From: Ignavibacteriota bacterium
Lineage (GTDB): Bacteria; Bacteroidota; Ignavibacteria; Ignavibacteriales; Melioribacteraceae
Reading direction: 5' to 3'
NCBI GenBank assembly: GCA_016713565.1
Contig: JADJOX010000003.1
Location: 62,001-126,000, forward strand
Length of the DNA stretch: 64,000 nt
This document shows positions 8,937-18,161 of this stretch, piece by piece. A program made the position numbers and the translations under genes. The first letter of the stretch is position 1; the number at the start of each line of letters is the position of its first letter. The notes under the pieces are model-generated. The model ran no database searches. It was not told the origin of the DNA and worked only from the letters and a program-made list of their open reading frames with translations.

Positions 8937-11900
8937 TTATTCAATCAAAACTTCATCGCAAAATATCCATTCTTTACCTTTTGGTAATTGTTCATTTTCA
9001 TGGTATGAATTTATGTTTTTCGCTATTATTTTTATATACTTTGCCTCAACATTCTTAAATGAAAGTGAAATATATTTAATTTCATCTTCCGGAAATTCTT
9101 TTATCTCTTCCCTATTTAATTCACCGATTTTACGAAATTCTTTACCATCCAAAGATGAATAAACTTCAAATAAAACCGGTAAATAAATCCAATCACTTGT
9201 ATTTTCAAGAAAACCAGCTGAAATTTTTTTAATGCCTAACTGATTTTTCAATTCAAAAGTTACATCCATATCTTCGCCTTCAAATCCCTGCCAAGCTCCG
9301 TCATTAAAATTTACGGAACCTCTTAATCCATCAAACAATCCGTCTTTTCCGCCGGCATCATACTTTGAATACTCGGAACTGTATTCAGCGTTAAATATGT
9401 TTTTAACTGAAGTATTACTATTAACTTTCAAATCATTTCGAAATTTACCGGTAATTTTTATGTTGCTAACTTTACACGTAAACTTATAATTGAATTTTAT
9501 TATTCCATCATTTTTTGAATTTAACTTTAATATTTCTTTATCATTAATTGTTATTGTGTAATTACTGTTCTTTTCTAAATTGTTTATGGTATAATAAACC
9601 GATTTATGATTTTCTGTTAATACCTGATTCCAATTAATTTCATTTGACCCGCATTTTAAAATATCTAATGACAAATTTGTTTCAGCATCAGGTTTAGCCA
9701 TAATCAAATAATCATCACTACTTGAGTTGAAATAAAATAATTCTTTACTTGTAGAAAAAAATCCAAAATCCTTTTCAGAAGTTATTTTAAATTGATTATT
9801 GGAAATAGAATAGCTGTTTGTTGAAAGTCCGATTTTTAGCTTATCATTTCTGTAATTATAAATCAATTCGGTTCCAGATAACTTTTCGGGAAGATTTGGA
9901 TTTATATAAAGTCGGTTATATAGCGGATTAATGCCGAATATAGATTTGTATAGTCCAACCAAAGCAAGCGCGTTTCCCGCAAGAATATCATCGCCTGCGC
10001 CTTGTTGACTAATTCTGGAATATCTTTGAAAGGCAAGTCCGTCTTTATCATACTGCTTTAAAATATTTTCAACATAATTCAGCGCGAGTTCAGGATTAAC
10101 TGACGCGTAGCTTTCAACTCCAACTCCTCCCCAAGAAAGGAACAAATCGCCATTTTCATAATTAGGAAATGGAAATTGATAATCTAAACCTTCGTCGCTT
10201 TGATACGGATACATGCAAATTGGCCAGAAGAATAAATTCTCCGTCTTCATCTGCAATTCAATTTTATTAAGTATTGCGTTGCGCCTCGAATTATATTCAC
10301 AAATGCCGTAAGCTATTGCCATAAAATTAACAGGAGTTACAAGATTATTTCCATGAATTGAATTATCTTTATCTCTCCAGTGAACATACCATTTATTTTT
10401 ACTGTCCCAAAATCCACCGTCATCAATTGATTTGTTAAAACTTTTTTTAAGCTTTTCAGCATAATCCGCATAATATAATGCTCTTTCATTATCGCCAAGC
10501 TGCCTTTCTACACTAGACCACAAAGTTAACGCACGATATAATTTAGCGTTGACAAATGCATTTTCGAATGATGCCCACATAATATCTATCCAATCCGAGC
10601 TTTTCTTTTCATAATAAAAATCAGACATCATTTCAACAAGATTGTTATTATTCGAATCTCTTTTCAGCAAATATTCTAACGTTTTCTCACAGCTATTTTT
10701 ATGCGTTCTTACCCAATCAATATCTCCGCACAAATTATATAATTCACACACATTTGTTGTGAGATCCGTATTTGAATCAAACAAATATCCCCACTGAGCT
10801 TCATAAAACCCTAAAGGCGTAACTTCTCCCGGCATCATATCGCTGTTATCGTATGCCCAACGAGAAAAAACTCTACCATCAGGTTTGACCGCGTTATCTC
10901 TGTAAAAATCCAAACATTCTTTATAACCGTTTATGTAGTTCGGATCATTTATCGCAATTCCCAATTGACCAATATACTGCTCATGCAGGCAAATTGGTCC
11001 ATATGGTGTATGCCAGCTATTTGCGCCGAAATGTTTTGAATCAATAACACCGATTCTTGCAACTGTATTTAATAAACTTGTGATTTTTTCGCCGTCAATT
11101 CCACTAAAATTACCTCTATTGTATTCATCAGAATAATTTGAAGGTGCAAGCGTAATTGTTTGTTTATATTTACCTGCCTTCAAAATAAACGGTTCCCACA
11201 CGTCTGTTTTTTGTCTTATAAATCTTCTTCTTTTTGTGTCAGCGTCGTATCTTGGTTTAAGTTCATCATCAGAAACCGAAATTGAATAAACCAACTTATC
11301 GTCATTACTACGAGAGAATTTTACGGCTGTTTGTTTTCCTTCTGAGGTAGAATTTATTTTTAGAACTGTGTTGTTGTCGCGATTCCAAAATACCGAAAGA
11401 TCCGTATGAACACCGTAAGTACAAAGTTTTTCATTGAAAAGATAAAACCAAGCGACGCCGCCGTTACCAAGAAATGCCGCGTTCCACGTTTTTATATCAT
11501 TAAAGTTAATTACAAGAAAAGAAACTTCTTCAGCTAATATATCATTTTCGATTTCTCTTTCAATATTCAATACCACATTTTTTTCTGTAATAATAAACTC
11601 CCAATTTTCAATAATTTTATTTTCAATATCACCATATCTAATTCCTTTAACAAATACATTATTGTTTGCTACAGTAACTTTTGGAGCAGAAAGAAGATTT
11701 ATTGTTGAGAAAGAATTTTTTAATGTTCTTATTTCAGAAAACATACCAGATGAACCTGAAATTAGATTTTGGCTGTTAATTTCAAGTTGTGAAATTTTAC
11801 ATTTAGCATTGTAATCTAGTGTAAGCATAATCTTTGAATTTCCAAAGATCACCTCTTTTTTAACCTCATTATTTTGGATAACTATATTCCCCGCAAAACA

Positions 11901-11960
11901 GAAGATAGTATTAAACAGAAACGCTATAATAAATTCTAAAATAAAATATTTTATTTTCAT
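8937..11960 (-). CDS. Exported six-hairpin (alpha/alpha)6-barrel glycosidase-like protein with C-terminal discoidin-like domain
   Basis: A large exported protein, about 1007 residues from the ATG at 11960, where a clean Sec signal begins (MKIKYFILEFIIAFLFN...CFAG). The longer open frame starts at a GTG (12002) and would bury the signal, so I prefer 11960. An N-terminal beta-sandwich (to about 300) leads into an alpha/alpha barrel (about 310-710) with glycosidase-like stretches: SWHTPYGPICLHEQY, GRVFSRWAYDN, WIDIMWASFENAFVNAKLYRAL and GDDILAGNALALVGLYK. The last 150 residues (from YDAGGKDGLFDGLRG) resemble the F5/8-type or GH20-associated carbohydrate-binding domain. I cannot place it in a numbered GH family. 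Its position beside the GH2 enzyme suggests a shared glycan substrate. Confidence 0.65.
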   Translation of the reverse strand: MKIKYFILEFIIAFLFNTIFCFAGNIVIQNNEVKKEVIFGNSKIMLTLDYNAKCKISQLEINSQNLISGSSGMFSEIRTLKNSFSTINLLSAPKVTVANNNVFVKGIRYGDIENKIIENWEFIITEKNVVLNIEREIENDILAEEVSFLVINFNDIKTWNAAFLGNGGVAWFYLFNEKLCTYGVHTDLSVFWNRDNNTVLKINSTSEGKQTAVKFSRSNDDKLVYSISVSDDELKPRYDADTKRRRFIRQKTDVWEPFILKAGKYKQTITLAPSNYSDEYNRGNFSGIDGEKITSLLNTVARIGVIDSKHFGANSWHTPYGPICLHEQYIGQLGIAINDPNYINGYKECLDFYRDNAVKPDGRVFSRWAYDNSDMMPGEVTPLGFYEAQWGYLFDSNTDLTTNVCELYNLCGDIDWVRTHKNSCEKTLEYLLKRDSNNNNLVEMMSDFYYEKKSSDWIDIMWASFENAFVNAKLYRALTLWSSVERQLGDNERALYYADYAEKLKKSFNKSIDDGGFWDSKNKWYVHWRDKDNSIHGNNLVTPVNFMAIAYGICEYNSRRNAILNKIELQMKTENLFFWPICMYPYQSDEGLDYQFPFPNYENGDLFLSWGGVGVESYASVNPELALNYVENILKQYDKDGLAFQRYSRISQQGAGDDILAGNALALVGLYKSIFGINPLYNRLYINPNLPEKLSGTELIYNYRNDKLKIGLSTNSYSISNNQFKITSEKDFGFFSTSKELFYFNSSSDDYLIMAKPDAETNLSLDILKCGSNEINWNQVLTENHKSVYYTINNLEKNSNYTITINDKEILKLNSKNDGIIKFNYKFTCKVSNIKITGKFRNDLKVNSNTSVKNIFNAEYSSEYSKYDAGGKDGLFDGLRGSVNFNDGAWQGFEGEDMDVTFELKNQLGIKKISAGFLENTSDWIYLPVLFEVYSSLDGKEFRKIGELNREEIKEFPEDEIKYISLSFKNVEAKYIKIIAKNINSYHENEQLPKGKEWIFCDEVLIE

Positions 11961-12155
11961 AGTTTGATCATATTTTGAAAATGTTTTTAGTAATAAGTTC
12001 ACAAGATTAATTTTTATTTTTCATAATAATTATAATGCTGTTTGAAACATTTTAATAGTTAGAACTTTCTTTATAGCAATAAATTAAAATAAATGAATTC
12101 TTTTTCAAAGAAAGATAAGGCAAATTTTTTATAATAATTTGATAAAAAAGATTTG

Positions 12156-12180
12156 GAATAATATCAATATGATATTATTC
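12156..12180 (-). terminator. Perfect 11-bp hairpin downstream of the T9SS protein gene
   Basis: An 11-base perfect inverted repeat (GAATAATATCA / TGATATTATTC) with a 3-base loop lies 32 bases past the stop of the gene at 12212-13654. On the minus strand it is followed by CCAAATCTTTTTTATC, a run of six T within twelve bases. The stem is AT-rich, so it is a plausible but weak intrinsic terminator. Confidence 0.5.
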
Positions 12181-12211
12181 AATCGGCGGGAAAGATGAAG
12201 ATAATTTTTAT

Positions 12212-13654
12212 TTAAGTATTAACATTTTTTTTTACATCATAAAATTTACCGGAATTAATGCTGTAGTAGTATACACCTGAGGCTAATTTTTCTGAATTAA
12301 AATATAAAGAATGCTTGCCTCCACTTTGCAATTCATTGGCAATAGTTTGAATTTGTTGACCTAATGAATTATAGATATTTATACTTACAAATTCGGGTTT
12401 TGATATTGAATAATCAATTTTTGTCCAAGCATTAAAAGGATTGGGATAATTTTGATGCATATAATATACAGAAGGAATAACATAGATATTAAATGTGTAA
12501 TTAATAACTGAATCTTTTGTATTTGAATAAACCATAAAAGTAGTTGAATCTGTTCCTGCATTATTAGGGTAGTACTTAAACAAAACTCCAAATGCATCCC
12601 CTGGTGGAATATTATATTTTGTTTCGATTATTGTAAAGTTGGGATTACTTGATACAATATTTGAAATATCAAGTGTGTCAAAACCTTCATTTTGTATAAA
12701 GAAATTATTCGTGAATATTTCATCAATATTACAACTATCTTTCTCTAAACCAGAAATTTTAATTGCCGGAAGATCAAAATCACTAAATTGCTTTCTCCAA
12801 AGTCCGTTTCCATTGCACAAGTATAGATATTTGTCGTGGGCAAATAAAACTTTACCAATTTCACCATTTATTTTATCGGGGAAATTTTGAAGAACAGGCC
12901 GCCACTCAGAATCGTTTTCTATTTTACAATAAATTTTTTCGAAAGAACTAACAATTTTTTTATTGTCATATTTCAAATAATCAAATATATTATTGTAAAA
13001 ATATTGTACTTCTATCCAAGTGTATCCATCATCAAATGTTTTTGTTAAATTCCAACCTTGCAATGCGTATAATATACTATCTTCAATAAATAATTTCCTA
13101 AAATAACCCGAATTTATTTTTTCCCAAGTTTCGCCTGAATCATTTGATCTAAAGAGACCCGCATTACTCGTACAGTATAATTGACTACGAAATTTAATTA
13201 TATTAAAATAAATGATATAGGGATCATTTTTTTCAAACTTCCATGTTTGTCCATTATCATTTGAAATAATTAACCCAATGTTATTATTTACAATAATTAC
13301 ATTTTCATCTTTTTTATACATAGAAAATGCGGAATATTCAAAAACTTTTTCCCAAATTTTATTTATTTCATTAAGTTTATAAACGCCTGCGGTTGTACAC
13401 GCATATAATCCATCAGAGATAAAAAATGAATTTGTTTCAAAAGAATTAGCAATAATCCCTTCTTTCATCACTGTCCAACTATTACCGTCATCTTCTGATA
13501 TATAAATTCCTTTGAAACCTCCGCCTATATAAATCTTATCTTTATACTCAATAATTGCATTTGGATAGCCTAAATCTAAAGGAACTTTCTCCCATTGACC
13601 CCAAAGCATTGATGTAAGTATGAAATATATGATATTTAAATGACTTGTTTTCAT
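12212..13654 (-). CDS. Type IX-secreted Asp-box (BNR) beta-propeller protein
   Basis: A 480-residue extracellular protein. An N-terminal Sec signal (MKTSHLNIIYFILTSMLWG) is followed by a propeller with four Asp-box motifs of the S-x-D-x-G-x-T/S-W type at residues about 53-60, 131-138, 170-177 and 206-213, as in sialidases and photosynthesis-factor-like propellers. Residues about 298-395 look like an ASH/choice-of-anchor immunoglobulin-like domain. The last 80 residues form a type A T9SS sorting domain: YPNPFN at 403-408, then SINIYNSLGQQI and LASGVYYYSI. This predicts outer-membrane export and cleavage by the T9SS. No sialidase catalytic set is evident, so a binding or structural role is as likely as an enzymatic one. 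Confidence 0.85.
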   Translation of the reverse strand: MKTSHLNIIYFILTSMLWGQWEKVPLDLGYPNAIIEYKDKIYIGGGFKGIYISEDDGNSWTVMKEGIIANSFETNSFFISDGLYACTTAGVYKLNEINKIWEKVFEYSAFSMYKKDENVIIVNNNIGLIISNDNGQTWKFEKNDPYIIYFNIIKFRSQLYCTSNAGLFRSNDSGETWEKINSGYFRKLFIEDSILYALQGWNLTKTFDDGYTWIEVQYFYNNIFDYLKYDNKKIVSSFEKIYCKIENDSEWRPVLQNFPDKINGEIGKVLFAHDKYLYLCNGNGLWRKQFSDFDLPAIKISGLEKDSCNIDEIFTNNFFIQNEGFDTLDISNIVSSNPNFTIIETKYNIPPGDAFGVLFKYYPNNAGTDSTTFMVYSNTKDSVINYTFNIYVIPSVYYMHQNYPNPFNAWTKIDYSISKPEFVSINIYNSLGQQIQTIANELQSGGKHSLYFNSEKLASGVYYYSINSGKFYDVKKNVNT

Positions 13655-13934
13655 AAGATATATAAATTTATATAATCAATAATAAAATATATAATTTTAT
13701 TCATATAACTAATGGTATAAATTTATACCCATAATAATATTTATTTATATTTTAAATTTTTTTGTCATAATTATTAGATACATTTGAAAATATTTTTTAA
13801 ATATGATTTTTTTCAATACTCAACCTTTTTCAATATATAAACATCAGATATTTTATTAACTGTCTTAACAATACGTAATGACAAATTGATCATCTATTTA
13901 ATAAATTATTTAATATCTATATTTTCATTTTCGC

Positions 13935-14714
13935 CTAATTTTTACTGTATGATAAAATTTCACCGCTCAAAATATCTAAATAAAAATTCCATCTTATAAT
14001 TTCAGAGCTATAACCTAACGGTATATTCCAAACTACATGAAGTTCAATGCTGTCATTTAACTCAATCCAAATAATGTTTTTTGATATTTTATCTTTAATG
14101 ATCATATCTGACGTTATTATAACTTCAGAGGAACCTTTACCGCCAGCTTCGAATTTATGACCAACGATTTTTTCTTGTATTTTTTCTTTAGAGAATATAT
14201 TTAATTTTGGTATTGATATATCGTTAAAGTGATGTCCAATTATCCGTTTAACTTGATCATGAACAATTACGTTAATTTCACTATGCAAGACTTCTATACC
14301 ATCTTGCTTTTGATTTTTAAAAGAAATTATCCAGTCAGAAAAACCAGTTAATGAAATATCATTTTTTACAGCATCTTTTAATTCAATTGTCGAAGTATCA
14401 GTAATATTTGAATATTTTGAATATTTTAACAAGCTTTCTTTTGCCAATTTAACCGCGATACTTTTATCGGTAATATTGGAATTACCGCGTTCAAAAAAAT
14501 CTGTAAAAGAAAATAATCCATAATCATCAATGGAAATCTTGATTTCGGAAGTATTAAATGAATTTTGAATTGAATCGGCTTTTATTCTTCCAATTGGGTA
14601 TAAAATTGTTGGATATTCAATATCCGGCTTAGTAGGTTCAGTGTTTGAGCTGCAAGAAATAATAATAAAGTAACATGAAATTATTAAATAAGCGTATTGA
14701 TAAATTATTTTCAT
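13935..14714 (-). CDS. Lipoprotein with FTP/PepSY-like fold, function unknown
   Basis: A 259-residue lipoprotein: hydrophobic leader with Cys21 in a lipobox (IIISC). The middle resembles the propeptide-type FTP/PepSY domains of thermolysin-like and M36 peptidases: AKESLLKYSKYS, then an amphipathic strand pair VLHSEINVIVHDQVKRIIGHHF, then a second unit ending WNFYLDILSGEILSYSKN, close to the usual D-x-x-x-G-x-x-L PepSY ending. There is no peptidase domain in the protein or next to it, so a free-standing inhibitor or chaperone role is possible but unproven. The gene is monocistronic, flanked by 280 and 472 bases of non-coding DNA. Confidence 0.6.
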   Translation of the reverse strand: MKIIYQYAYLIISCYFIIISCSSNTEPTKPDIEYPTILYPIGRIKADSIQNSFNTSEIKISIDDYGLFSFTDFFERGNSNITDKSIAVKLAKESLLKYSKYSNITDTSTIELKDAVKNDISLTGFSDWIISFKNQKQDGIEVLHSEINVIVHDQVKRIIGHHFNDISIPKLNIFSKEKIQEKIVGHKFEAGGKGSSEVIITSDMIIKDKISKNIIWIELNDSIELHVVWNIPLGYSSEIIRWNFYLDILSGEILSYSKN

Positions 14715-15186
14715 AATGCCTCAAAAATAATAACTGTAAGGTATGTTAATGAGTTTTCAAAATGTTTATTTGGAGAATTGGTTGAATTATTTATATAATT
14801 TGTTTAATAAACTTTCAAATACTACACTATGTCTTTAATTATCAGTTTTAGGCTCCGCAATTAAGCTTACATATATTACATTTTTATTTTATTAGTTTTA
14901 ATTAATAATTGAAAAATAACTGATTTTTCACAAATTGCAAATATGTTTAATTAAATACATTACATAAATAGTTACTATATTATTTAAGATTTTATAAAAT
15001 TATTATTTTAACTAAAATATTATCAAGTATTTATATAAGTATACGAATTGATTGACTGTTGATAAATATTTTGTAGGTATAATTAATAATTCATTATTTT
15101 TGAATTATTTAATTCTATACTGCTTAAAATTAATTAAATATTAAGGAGTTCATAATTAAGCATTGACGATAATTCATTCAGAATAT
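14715..15186. other. 472-base gene-free stretch
   Basis: No open frame here looks like a gene. It is very AT-rich. The one structure seen is an inverted repeat at 15085-15109 (AATAATTCA / TGAATTATT, 7-base loop), about 80 bases past the end of the hemerythrin gene; it lacks GC pairs and a T-run on the minus strand, so I do not call it a terminator. The left part must hold the promoter of the lipoprotein gene at 13935-14714. Confidence 0.6.
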
Positions 15187-15816
15187 TTAGTCGCTGCTTT
15201 GAAATGTAATTTCATTCAAATTTAATAGCTTCATTGACTGCGGGAATAAAATATTTTCTTCTCGATATATGTGAAGTTTTATTGTTTCTACAATTGCAAG
15301 TCCTTGCTCAAAAACAGCCGCATATGTAATTTCTTTTGATTGTTTATCAAAAAGACTTAAGCCAATATCTAATAAATTAAATACAATTGATGCAGCCTGT
15401 TCAATTTTTAAGTGTTCATCTACTATTAAATCATTTCCTGTTAATTCACAATTTAGGAAATTTTGATCGCCTAATTCAATCAACTTTTTATTAAGCAATG
15501 GTAAAAGTACCTTATCTTCTTTTTTATTATGTATTGGAACTTTCTCCTTTATTAATGTAAAAAATGATTTAAAATTTTCATTTATTGTTTCCTTAAATTC
15601 CCAGTCATTAATTCGCCAATCAATTAATGACATTTCAAAATTATTTAAAACTAAAGTCATCTTTTTATGTTCATCAATTAGTTCTTTAATAAATGGATGA
15701 TAATTTTCATATTCAACTCTTGCTATGTTTTGGTGATCATAAGCATTTGTTGGTTCAAAAGGAAAACTTTTTCCGATTGAGTTTTTGTCATAAAATCTTT
15801 TTATGGTTTCTTCCAT
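15187..15816 (-). CDS. Hemerythrin-like (HHE) domain protein
   Basis: A 209-residue cytoplasmic helical protein with hemerythrin-type di-iron ligands spread over four helices: IKELIDEHKKM (H...E), EKVPIHNKKEDKVLLPLL (H-x3-E...L), DEHLKIEQA and ETIKLHIYREENILFP (H-x4-E). The IHNKKEDKVLLP and HIYREENILFP halves are the repeated hallmark of the family. The ATG at 15816 is 19 bases past the stop of the ric gene, so the two are surely co-transcribed. In other bacteria such pairs handle NO or O2 stress and iron for Fe-S cluster repair. That role is inferred here from the partner; oxygen or NO binding has not been shown. Confidence 0.82.
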   Translation of the reverse strand: MEETIKRFYDKNSIGKSFPFEPTNAYDHQNIARVEYENYHPFIKELIDEHKKMTLVLNNFEMSLIDWRINDWEFKETINENFKSFFTLIKEKVPIHNKKEDKVLLPLLNKKLIELGDQNFLNCELTGNDLIVDEHLKIEQAASIVFNLLDIGLSLFDKQSKEITYAAVFEQGLAIVETIKLHIYREENILFPQSMKLLNLNEITFQSSD

Positions 15817-15835
15817 TTAATAAACTCTCCACATT

Positions 15836-16570
15836 TTATCTTTCAAAATATTTTCGTTCGAGTTCAATTGAATCAGGAAATAATATATTATTTTCTAAAT
15901 GAATGTGCAGATGAAGATCATTTTCGAACTCGTCAAGTTTTTTAAATGTAATTGCATATGAATTGCATGCATCATCAGGAAGCGTAAAATCATTTGTAAT
16001 TTTTCTAATTTCTCCAAGCAGATTTCCTGCTTCTTCATGTTCCTCTTCCATCATTTTAATCGGATTAGCAATAGTACCGAATGCAGGTTTATCCATTTCC
16101 AAGCTGTTATTATAAGCTTCATAAAGTTTTATAATATATGGGAATAAAATTCTTTCTTCCTTCATCATATGCAGTTGTAGTTCTTCAGCAACCTTTAAAA
16201 AGTTAACATTTACAAAAAACAATTCCGGATGAAGTGAACCATGCCGATTAGCAATTTTATTAGTCAATTCCACCAAAATTGGAATATTTTTTTTAATATA
16301 TGCATGATGAATATTTAGAATATATTTAGCCAGAAAATCAACCGTCCAATCTTTATAATTTCGATCGACGTCACCTGGTTGATTATTTTTATTGAGCAGT
16401 TCAGCAATTAGTTCATCAGAATTAAGTTCAATATCAATACATGCATTGAATATTGTCTGGTCTCCGCCACAGCAAAAATCTATATTATATTTTTTAAATA
16501 CTTCCGCCGTTTTATAATTATTCTTAACTATTTCTCCAATTCTAGAATTGGAATCTATTTTAATATTCAT
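15836..16570 (-). CDS. ric: Iron-sulfur cluster repair di-iron protein (RIC/ScdA/YtfE/DnrN)
   Basis: Repairs Fe-S clusters damaged by nitric oxide or oxidants, acting in the cytoplasm with a di-iron centre. The roughly 244-residue protein has the N-terminal DUF542/ScdA_N domain with the diagnostic YNIDFCCGGDQT motif (two adjacent cysteines near residue 30), then a hemerythrin domain with HHAYIKKN, GSLHPELFF, LHMMKEERILFP, MEEEHEEAG and LHIHLENNILFP histidine/glutamate ligands. A TTG at 16582 is also open, but the ATG at 16570 has GGAAGAGG just upstream and fits the family start. It is the middle gene of a DoxX-ric-HHE operon, and NO is relevant because a nos operon lies 4 kb away. Confidence 0.93.
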   Translation of the reverse strand: MNIKIDSNSRIGEIVKNNYKTAEVFKKYNIDFCCGGDQTIFNACIDIELNSDELIAELLNKNNQPGDVDRNYKDWTVDFLAKYILNIHHAYIKKNIPILVELTNKIANRHGSLHPELFFVNVNFLKVAEELQLHMMKEERILFPYIIKLYEAYNNSLEMDKPAFGTIANPIKMMEEEHEEAGNLLGEIRKITNDFTLPDDACNSYAITFKKLDEFENDLHLHIHLENNILFPDSIELERKYFER

Positions 16571-16603
16571 AACCTCTTCCAACTTGTTTATTTATAAATG
16601 TAT

Positions 16604-17038
16604 TTAGTTTAATTTATTTTTTTGTTTTTTTTTGAGATAATTGTCAATTGATATGCTGCCTGATCCAAAAAGAAAAAATATTATCAATAGTACAAGAACA
16701 AGAGTAGATAATTCGAGTGATTGTTCAACGCGTACCAGACCTTCTTTTAAGTGAAAAATAAAAATTGCGCCTAAAAGAATTGGTATCTGAAGAAATGCCG
16801 ATAATCGAGTCAGGTAACCTAACCCAACAAGAAATCCGCATATAGTATGAATTACAACTGCATATGAAAACCACCAATACCATTGATTTGCACCCGTTAG
16901 TTTTGTAAATATTGACGGATCACTAAAAAGTAGAACACCTCTTACAAAAAGCGCGAAGCCCACAAATATTCTTATCAAAGAATATGCAGTTACGATGTTA
17001 TTTTCCATCCAGTTGTTTAATGAAGTATATTTATTCAT
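16604..17038 (-). CDS. DoxX family inner-membrane protein
   Basis: A 144-residue protein with four predicted membrane helices, matching the DoxX/SURF4 family. Visible family features are the SLIRIFVGFALFVRGVLLF first helix, the VVIHTICGFLVGLGYLTRLSAF central loop and helix with a G-x-x-T-R turn, and a LSTLVLVLLIIFFLFGSGSISID last helix followed by a basic tail. DoxX proteins are linked to quinone or thiosulfate redox and to oxidative-stress membrane complexes, but no single reaction holds across the family. It begins the operon with ric and the hemerythrin gene (33-base gap), so a role in redox or nitrosative defence is a reasonable inference. Confidence 0.8.
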   Translation of the reverse strand: MNKYTSLNNWMENNIVTAYSLIRIFVGFALFVRGVLLFSDPSIFTKLTGANQWYWWFSYAVVIHTICGFLVGLGYLTRLSAFLQIPILLGAIFIFHLKEGLVRVEQSLELSTLVLVLLIIFFLFGSGSISIDNYLKKKQKNKLN

Positions 17039-17108
17039 AAATCACCTATTTTATTTTGCTGCAAGTTAGATATTAGTCAAAGATATATTTAATATTATTA
17101 AAACTCAT

Positions 17109-17272
17109 ATTGGATAATTTTGAGATTTATTTATCCAATCTATTTTTATTAAATACGCGAAGCCGGTATTATTTTTATAATAATATATTTTGAATTTTTT
17201 GAATAACTTTTTTTCATAACTTATATCCAATTCCCAATACAGCTAATTAAATTGGTTTGTAAAATTGGATAA
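17109..17272. repeat. Cluster of the 9-mer ATTGGATAA in both orientations
   Basis: ATTGGATAA occurs at 17109-17117 and 17264-17272, and its reverse complement TTATCCAAT at 17131-17139, with a near match (TATATCCAAT) at 17223-17232. The first two form a 9-bp inverted repeat around a 13-base centre, and the last two form a wider one. Only one other exact copy was noticed in the window (5268-5276). They lie 70-235 bases upstream of the DoxX-ric-HHE operon, so binding sites for a regulator of that operon are a possible reading. Confidence 0.5.
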
Positions 17273-17285
17273 TTAATTAAAATTA

Positions 17286-17373
17286 GGCGCAAACACTGCC
17301 GCTTTATACGACTATCTATTGATTCGGCAAAGAAATGAACAACGGGGGTTCTTATCATTTTAAAGTTTGCGCC
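17286..17373. repeat. 88-base element bounded by a GC-rich inverted repeat
   Basis: GGCGCAAAC (17286-17294) and GTTTGCGCC (17365-17373) are perfect 9-bp inverted arms. Between them are TGCCG and CGGCA (a further 5-bp pair) and GAAC/GTTC. The element is clearly richer in G and C than the surrounding DNA. It has the size and nested symmetry of a folded single-strand site or structured RNA, but lacks known family motifs. Confidence 0.45.
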
Positions 17374-18161
17374 CATAAAATAATTATTTTTTGAATTTTA
17401 CAAATCGTCAATATCGCATTATTCAATCTGCTAATTAAATATTTCAGTAATGAGTAATGCTGATTTTTCCCAATCAATATTCCTCAATTAGTATGAATCA
17501 GTAAAGAACGGCTATCGACGCGGTTAACATTTACTTATTCAATTATTTGATTAATTATTTTCAGAATATTATATCTGATTTCAATATAATTATTACTTTA
17601 TATATAGTCAATATTATTTTATTTAACTTAAATATATTTTCAATTTATTAATATTTTTTTTTTAATGCTATACATCTAATATTATTTACTAAATAATTGT
17701 TGTGAGATTTACAGAGATATTCACTAAGTCCGAATAGATGTGTTAACGACTTTAATTATTAATAAAATATTTTTCATAATTAATTACTTCTAAAACTTGT
17801 TTAAGTTAAACATTAGTCCAAATATATATCCGCGAAATGAAGTATTTTTCGCATCTCTGTAATTTGAAGTAATGCTGAACTGATTGTGGGATAGTAAGTC
17901 CTTAAACAACCTGTGTTTGAAAAGGAAATAATAAATAAGGCTAAAAGGCAAATTATCTTTTACATTATAAACTTATATAACAAAAAACCATATATATATA
18001 TAATTGCTGCAATTTGTACTTTATATATAAAAGCAAAAAAGTAAATTTTTAAATTTTATAAATAATTCATTCCTTTATGTGAAATTTTTATTTAGATATA
18101 ATAGCTTTTTTAACTCTTCAACATCAATTTTAATTATTCAATATTATTAATAATTACATTT

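Larger units (their letters stand above)
17039..18161. other. 1.1-kb gene-free stretch with repeats
   Basis: No reading frame here is convincing on either strand. It contains two distinct repeat structures, listed separately (the ATTGGATAA cluster at 17109-17272 and the long inverted repeat at 17286-17373), a short TA run at 17991-18002, and long A/T tracts. The left end must hold the promoter of the DoxX-ric-HHE operon; CAAAGATA at 17078-17085 reads TATCTTTG on the minus strand, which matches the Bacteroidota -7 consensus TAnnTTTG, but I see no clear -33 partner. The right end lies downstream of the sensor kinase gene. Part of it may be decayed DNA. Confidence 0.6.

Noticed and set aside
17286..17373. 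Integron attC site or cassette array
   Set aside because: The size and symmetry are suggestive, but the core GTTRRRY / RYYYAAC boxes are not at the ends, and no integrase or second copy is visible.
17991..18002. TA dinucleotide run as a phase-variation repeat
   Set aside because: Only 12 bases, far from any start codon or promoter.
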